From: an uncultured Verrucomicrobiota bacterium
GTDB taxonomy: Bacteria; Verrucomicrobiota; Kiritimatiellia; RFP12; UBA3636
Assembly (NCBI GenBank): GCA_946612175.1
Contig: CAMOEO010000167.1
Coordinates: 1 to 6,669, forward strand
DNA length: 6,669 bases
Direction: 5' to 3'
Shown: piece by piece, positions 4,304-6,669 of the stretch
Layout of the letters: each line of letters starts with the position of its first letter
How positions within the stretch are numbered: the first letter of the stretch is position 1
Position numbers and translations under genes: made by a program
Notes under the pieces: model-generated
Databases searched by the model: none
What the model saw: the letters and a program-made list of their open reading frames with translations, nothing else
Told to the model about the DNA's origin: nothing

Positions 4304-6669
4304 ATGTCGGGCTCCTTCACGAGAATAGCGTTGGCGATGATGATGCTGGCAGGTGCGGCCGCAATGGCGCAGACGCGGGATTGGGCGGCGCTGAACGCCG
4401 CCGCGCGGGAGCGCGCCCTTGCGCCGATCCGGCCCGGAGCACCGGGCGGAAGACCCTTCTGGAACGGCCATTCCCGAGCGTTCATGCACCCGCCGGCGTT
4501 CGACGTCGCCGACGTTCCCGGCGCGACCGCGTACCGTTTCGAGATCGAACCCGTATCGCCCCCCGGCGAAACGGCGGCGGACACCTCGCTGCGCGACGAC
4601 GCCGCCACCGCCCGCCCCGCGTCCGGCGCGGAACGGAAGCCGGGCGGCGGCGGGGAAGCGCGGACGTTCCTCGCCGCGCACCCCTGGCTGCCCGTCGATC
4701 CTGCGGTCTGGGGCTCCCTCCCGCCCGGCTACTACACGCTCCGCGTGACGCCGGTCGAGGAAGGGGCGGACTCCGCTCCGCCGATCTTCGATCGCACGTT
4801 CTACCGCGCCGCCGTGTTCCGCGGCCCCTATCCCGAAGCCGCGCGCCCCTACCGCGAAGCCGCCGCGCGCGTGTACGCCGCCGTGGCCCATCTCCCGCAG
4901 GTGCGGGGGTGGCTGACATCCGACGAGCCGCCGAAAGGCTACGACCTCTACTGCTACCCCTCGAAGATCCTCGCCTCGATGATCCGGGCGCTCTGCCGTA
5001 GCGGCGGCGCGGAATCGCTCGCCATCGCCCGCCGCATGGCCGACTGGCTCATTGCGCGGAGCGAACCCGCCGACGCGCCCCTCGCGCACTTCCCTCCCAC
5101 CTACTGGGGAAGCCGCCGCCGCGTGGCCGTCGAAAACGCCGGCCGCATCATGCTTTCGTATCCGGCGCAGGCCGCGCTCGCCTTCTTCGACCTCGCGGAC
5201 GCGCTGGAGGCGGGGGGCGATTCCGCCCCCGGCGCGGATCCGGAACGCTATCGCGCCGCCGCGATGGCGATCATGCGCACCTACCTGCGCCTGCAGGGAG
5301 AGGACGGCACCTGGCCGCTTCTCGTGCGCGCCGCCGACGGCGAGACCCTCTGCCCCAACCGCATCGTTCCGGGGCGGTATCTGTTCGGCCTGTTCGACCG
5401 CGCGATCGGGGCGGCGAAAGCGGAAGGCGACGCCGCCGCGATCGCGGCCTGCCGTGATCGCGCGTTCGGATACGTGGAGAAGTCCGCGCTCGCCACATGG
5501 AACTGGGACGGCCAGTTCGAGGACTCCAGGCCCCGTCCGCCGTATCAGAACCTCCAGAAGGGCGTCGCCATCGACACCGCCGCGCGGCTCTTCGCGCTCG
5601 GGCGCATCGACGAGGCGCTGGAATGCGTGGACTGGTGCGAGGACCAGTTCACCGTGTGGAGCGATCCGATCCACCACATGGACTGGCGGAACTGGAAGCT
5701 CCCGACCGCCCTGGAGCAATACGACTACTACACCCCGATCGACGCCTCGATGGCCGACATGGTGCGCGGCTTCGCCGCCGCCTACGCCGCCACCGGCGAC
5801 GCGCTCTACCGCGAAAAGGCCAGGGCCCTGGCCGACGGCCTTGTGCGCCACCAGCGCCCCGACGGCACGATCCCGACCTACTTCGATGAACGGGGCGCCG
5901 GCGCCGACTGGGTCAATTGCATGATCTATTCGGCGTCCGTGCTCGAAGCCGCCGCCGATGCGGGCGTCGACGCCCCTTCCGTCGACCTCCCCTACGGCGT
6001 CTGCGCCCATCTGCACCGCGTGAAGGACCCCGCCGAGCGCGCCGACGAGTGCCGCCGCATCGCCGAGGCGGGCATCCGGCGCGTCCGGTTCGATTTCGAG
6101 TGGTGGCGCGTCCAGAAGGCCCCCGGCGCGCCGCTCGACTTCTCGCACTACGACGCCGTGGTCGCCGACGCCGAGGCGGCGGGCCTCACGGTCCTGCCCA
6201 TCCTCTTCGACATCCCGAAGTGGGCCGAGCCCGTGTGGGAGCATCTCGACGCCTGGTCGAACTTCGTCTCCGGCGTCGTCTCGCGCTATGGCGAGCGCTT
6301 CCCCGACATCGAAATCTGGAACGAGGAGAACCTCCGCCATTTCTGGAAGCACGAGCCGGATCCTGCGCTCTACGCCCGCGTCCTCAAGACCGCATGCGCC
6401 GCGGCAAAGGCCGCCAACCCGCGCGTCCGCGTCCTCTTCGGCGGCACGGCCGGCGTTCCGCTCGACTTCATCCGCAAGGCGTACGAAAACGGCGCGGCTT
6501 CGTCCTTCGACGCCTTGTGCGTCCATCCATACTGCCATCCGCGCCAGCCGGAAGGTTCGCTCGACGCGCAGCTGGAGGCGCTCCGCGCGCTCATGGCGGA
6601 ATTCGGCGACGCGGAAAAACCCGTCGTCATCACCGAACTTGGCTGGCCGACGCACGACGCGCGGCTTGG
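4304..6669 (+). CDS. Secreted fusion of an (alpha/alpha)-toroid-like domain and a GH39/GH5-like glycosidase barrel (3' end missing)
   Basis: The frame is open from ATG 4304 to the window edge: 788 codons, no stop. A clear signal peptide (hydrophobic 8-20) probably cleaves at AMA|QT (22/23). Residues about 60-170 resemble a beta-sandwich (FMHPPAFDV, GATAYRFEIEP, GYYTLRV at 142-148) with a low-complexity insert at 86-120. Residues about 180-555 are mostly helices in hairpin pairs, as in six-hairpin (alpha/alpha) toroids; landmarks are ENAGRIMLSYPAQAALAFF (277-295), DGTWPL (334-339), WNWDGQFED (399-407) and DWVNCMIYSA. Residues about 563 onward form a clan GH-A-like TIM barrel: YGVCAHLHR (564-572), RFDFEWWRVQ (595-604), IWNEEN with presumed acid/base E674, VHPYC (740-744), and ITELGWPT with presumed nucleophile E778. 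The barrel resembles GH39/GH5-type retaining glycosidases; the exact family and substrate cannot be fixed here. The helical domain could be a second catalytic unit (lyase, hydrolase or epimerase fold) or a substrate-binding one. Last barrel strand and C-terminus are not visible. Confidence 0.85.
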   Translation, partial: MSGSFTRIALAMMMLAGAAAMAQTRDWAALNAAARERALAPIRPGAPGGRPFWNGHSRAFMHPPAFDVADVPGATAYRFEIEPVSPPGETAADTSLRDDAATARPASGAERKPGGGGEARTFLAAHPWLPVDPAVWGSLPPGYYTLRVTPVEEGADSAPPIFDRTFYRAAVFRGPYPEAARPYREAAARVYAAVAHLPQVRGWLTSDEPPKGYDLYCYPSKILASMIRALCRSGGAESLAIARRMADWLIARSEPADAPLAHFPPTYWGSRRRVAVENAGRIMLSYPAQAALAFFDLADALEAGGDSAPGADPERYRAAAMAIMRTYLRLQGEDGTWPLLVRAADGETLCPNRIVPGRYLFGLFDRAIGAAKAEGDAAAIAACRDRAFGYVEKSALATWNWDGQFEDSRPRPPYQNLQKGVAIDTAARLFALGRIDEALECVDWCEDQFTVWSDPIHHMDWRNWKLPTALEQYDYYTPIDASMADMVRGFAAAYAATGDALYREKARALADGLVRHQRPDGTIPTYFDERGAGADWVNCMIYSASVLEAAADAGVDAPSVDLPYGVCAHLHRVKDPAERADECRRIAEAGIRRVRFDFEWWRVQKAPGAPLDFSHYDAVVADAEAAGLTVLPILFDIPKWAEPVWEHLDAWSNFVSGVVSRYGERFPDIEIWNEENLRHFWKHEPDPALYARVLKTACAAAKAANPRVRVLFGGTAGVPLDFIRKAYENGAASSFDALCVHPYCHPRQPEGSLDAQLEALRALMAEFGDAEKPVVITELGWPTHDARL

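Noticed and set aside
5052..5924. 290-codon plus frame inside the glycosidase
   Set aside because: Out-of-frame shadow. The frame from 4304 is continuous through it and carries the helical-domain motifs.
3707..6655. Very long open frame (982 codons) on the minus strand across the DNRLRE 3' end and the glycosidase
   Set aside because: It is the antisense shadow of GC-rich coding DNA, where stop codons are rare. Its translation is Arg/Gly/Ala-rich without domains, while the plus frames have signal peptides and clear motifs.
1..6669. CRISPR array, tRNA, rRNA, insertion sequence or attachment site
   Set aside because: I saw no regularly spaced repeats, RNA gene signatures, transposase motifs or terminal inverted repeats in the window.

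Overview
This is a GC-rich bacterial window (about two thirds G+C by eye, with third codon positions almost always G or C). It holds one compact carbohydrate-utilisation locus. An AraC-family regulator of the XylR type, a large secreted protein built from DNRLRE modules, and a multi-domain secreted glycosidase are the kind of content seen in polysaccharide-degrading Verrucomicrobiota/Lentisphaerota (for example Kiritimatiellia or Victivallales from gut or anoxic sites). That placement is an inference from gene types and composition; no taxonomic marker is present.

Layout. Bases 1-79 carry the first 26 codons of an unidentified leftward gene that runs off the left edge. Bases 80-236 are a divergent intergenic region with one good promoter in each direction, a perfect 15-bp palindrome inside the rightward promoter, and a 35-bp inverted repeat between the two. 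Bases 237-1451 encode a 404-residue XylR-like regulator that appears to be translated from a leaderless transcript. The 98-bp gap to the next gene has a tandem direct repeat that looks like an AraC-type operator, abutting a well-formed promoter. Bases 1550-4273 encode a 907-residue exported protein with four DNRLRE (CBM96-like) modules and one fibronectin-III-like module. After 30 bp, an open frame from 4304 runs off the right edge (788 codons seen). It has a signal peptide, a beta-sandwich, a helical (alpha/alpha)-toroid-like domain and a clan GH-A-like TIM barrel with both catalytic glutamates visible.

How it may work together (inference). The regulator senses a sugar through its periplasmic-binding-protein-like domain and switches on the two-gene operon through the direct repeats. 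The DNRLRE protein binds or scaffolds a polysaccharide outside the cytoplasm, and the fused hydrolase cuts it. The sugar itself cannot be read from the sequence. The most interesting points are the control signals (one promoter architecture used three times, a leaderless regulator start, two different operator types) and the fusion of a helical-toroid domain to a GH39/GH5-like barrel in one secreted enzyme.
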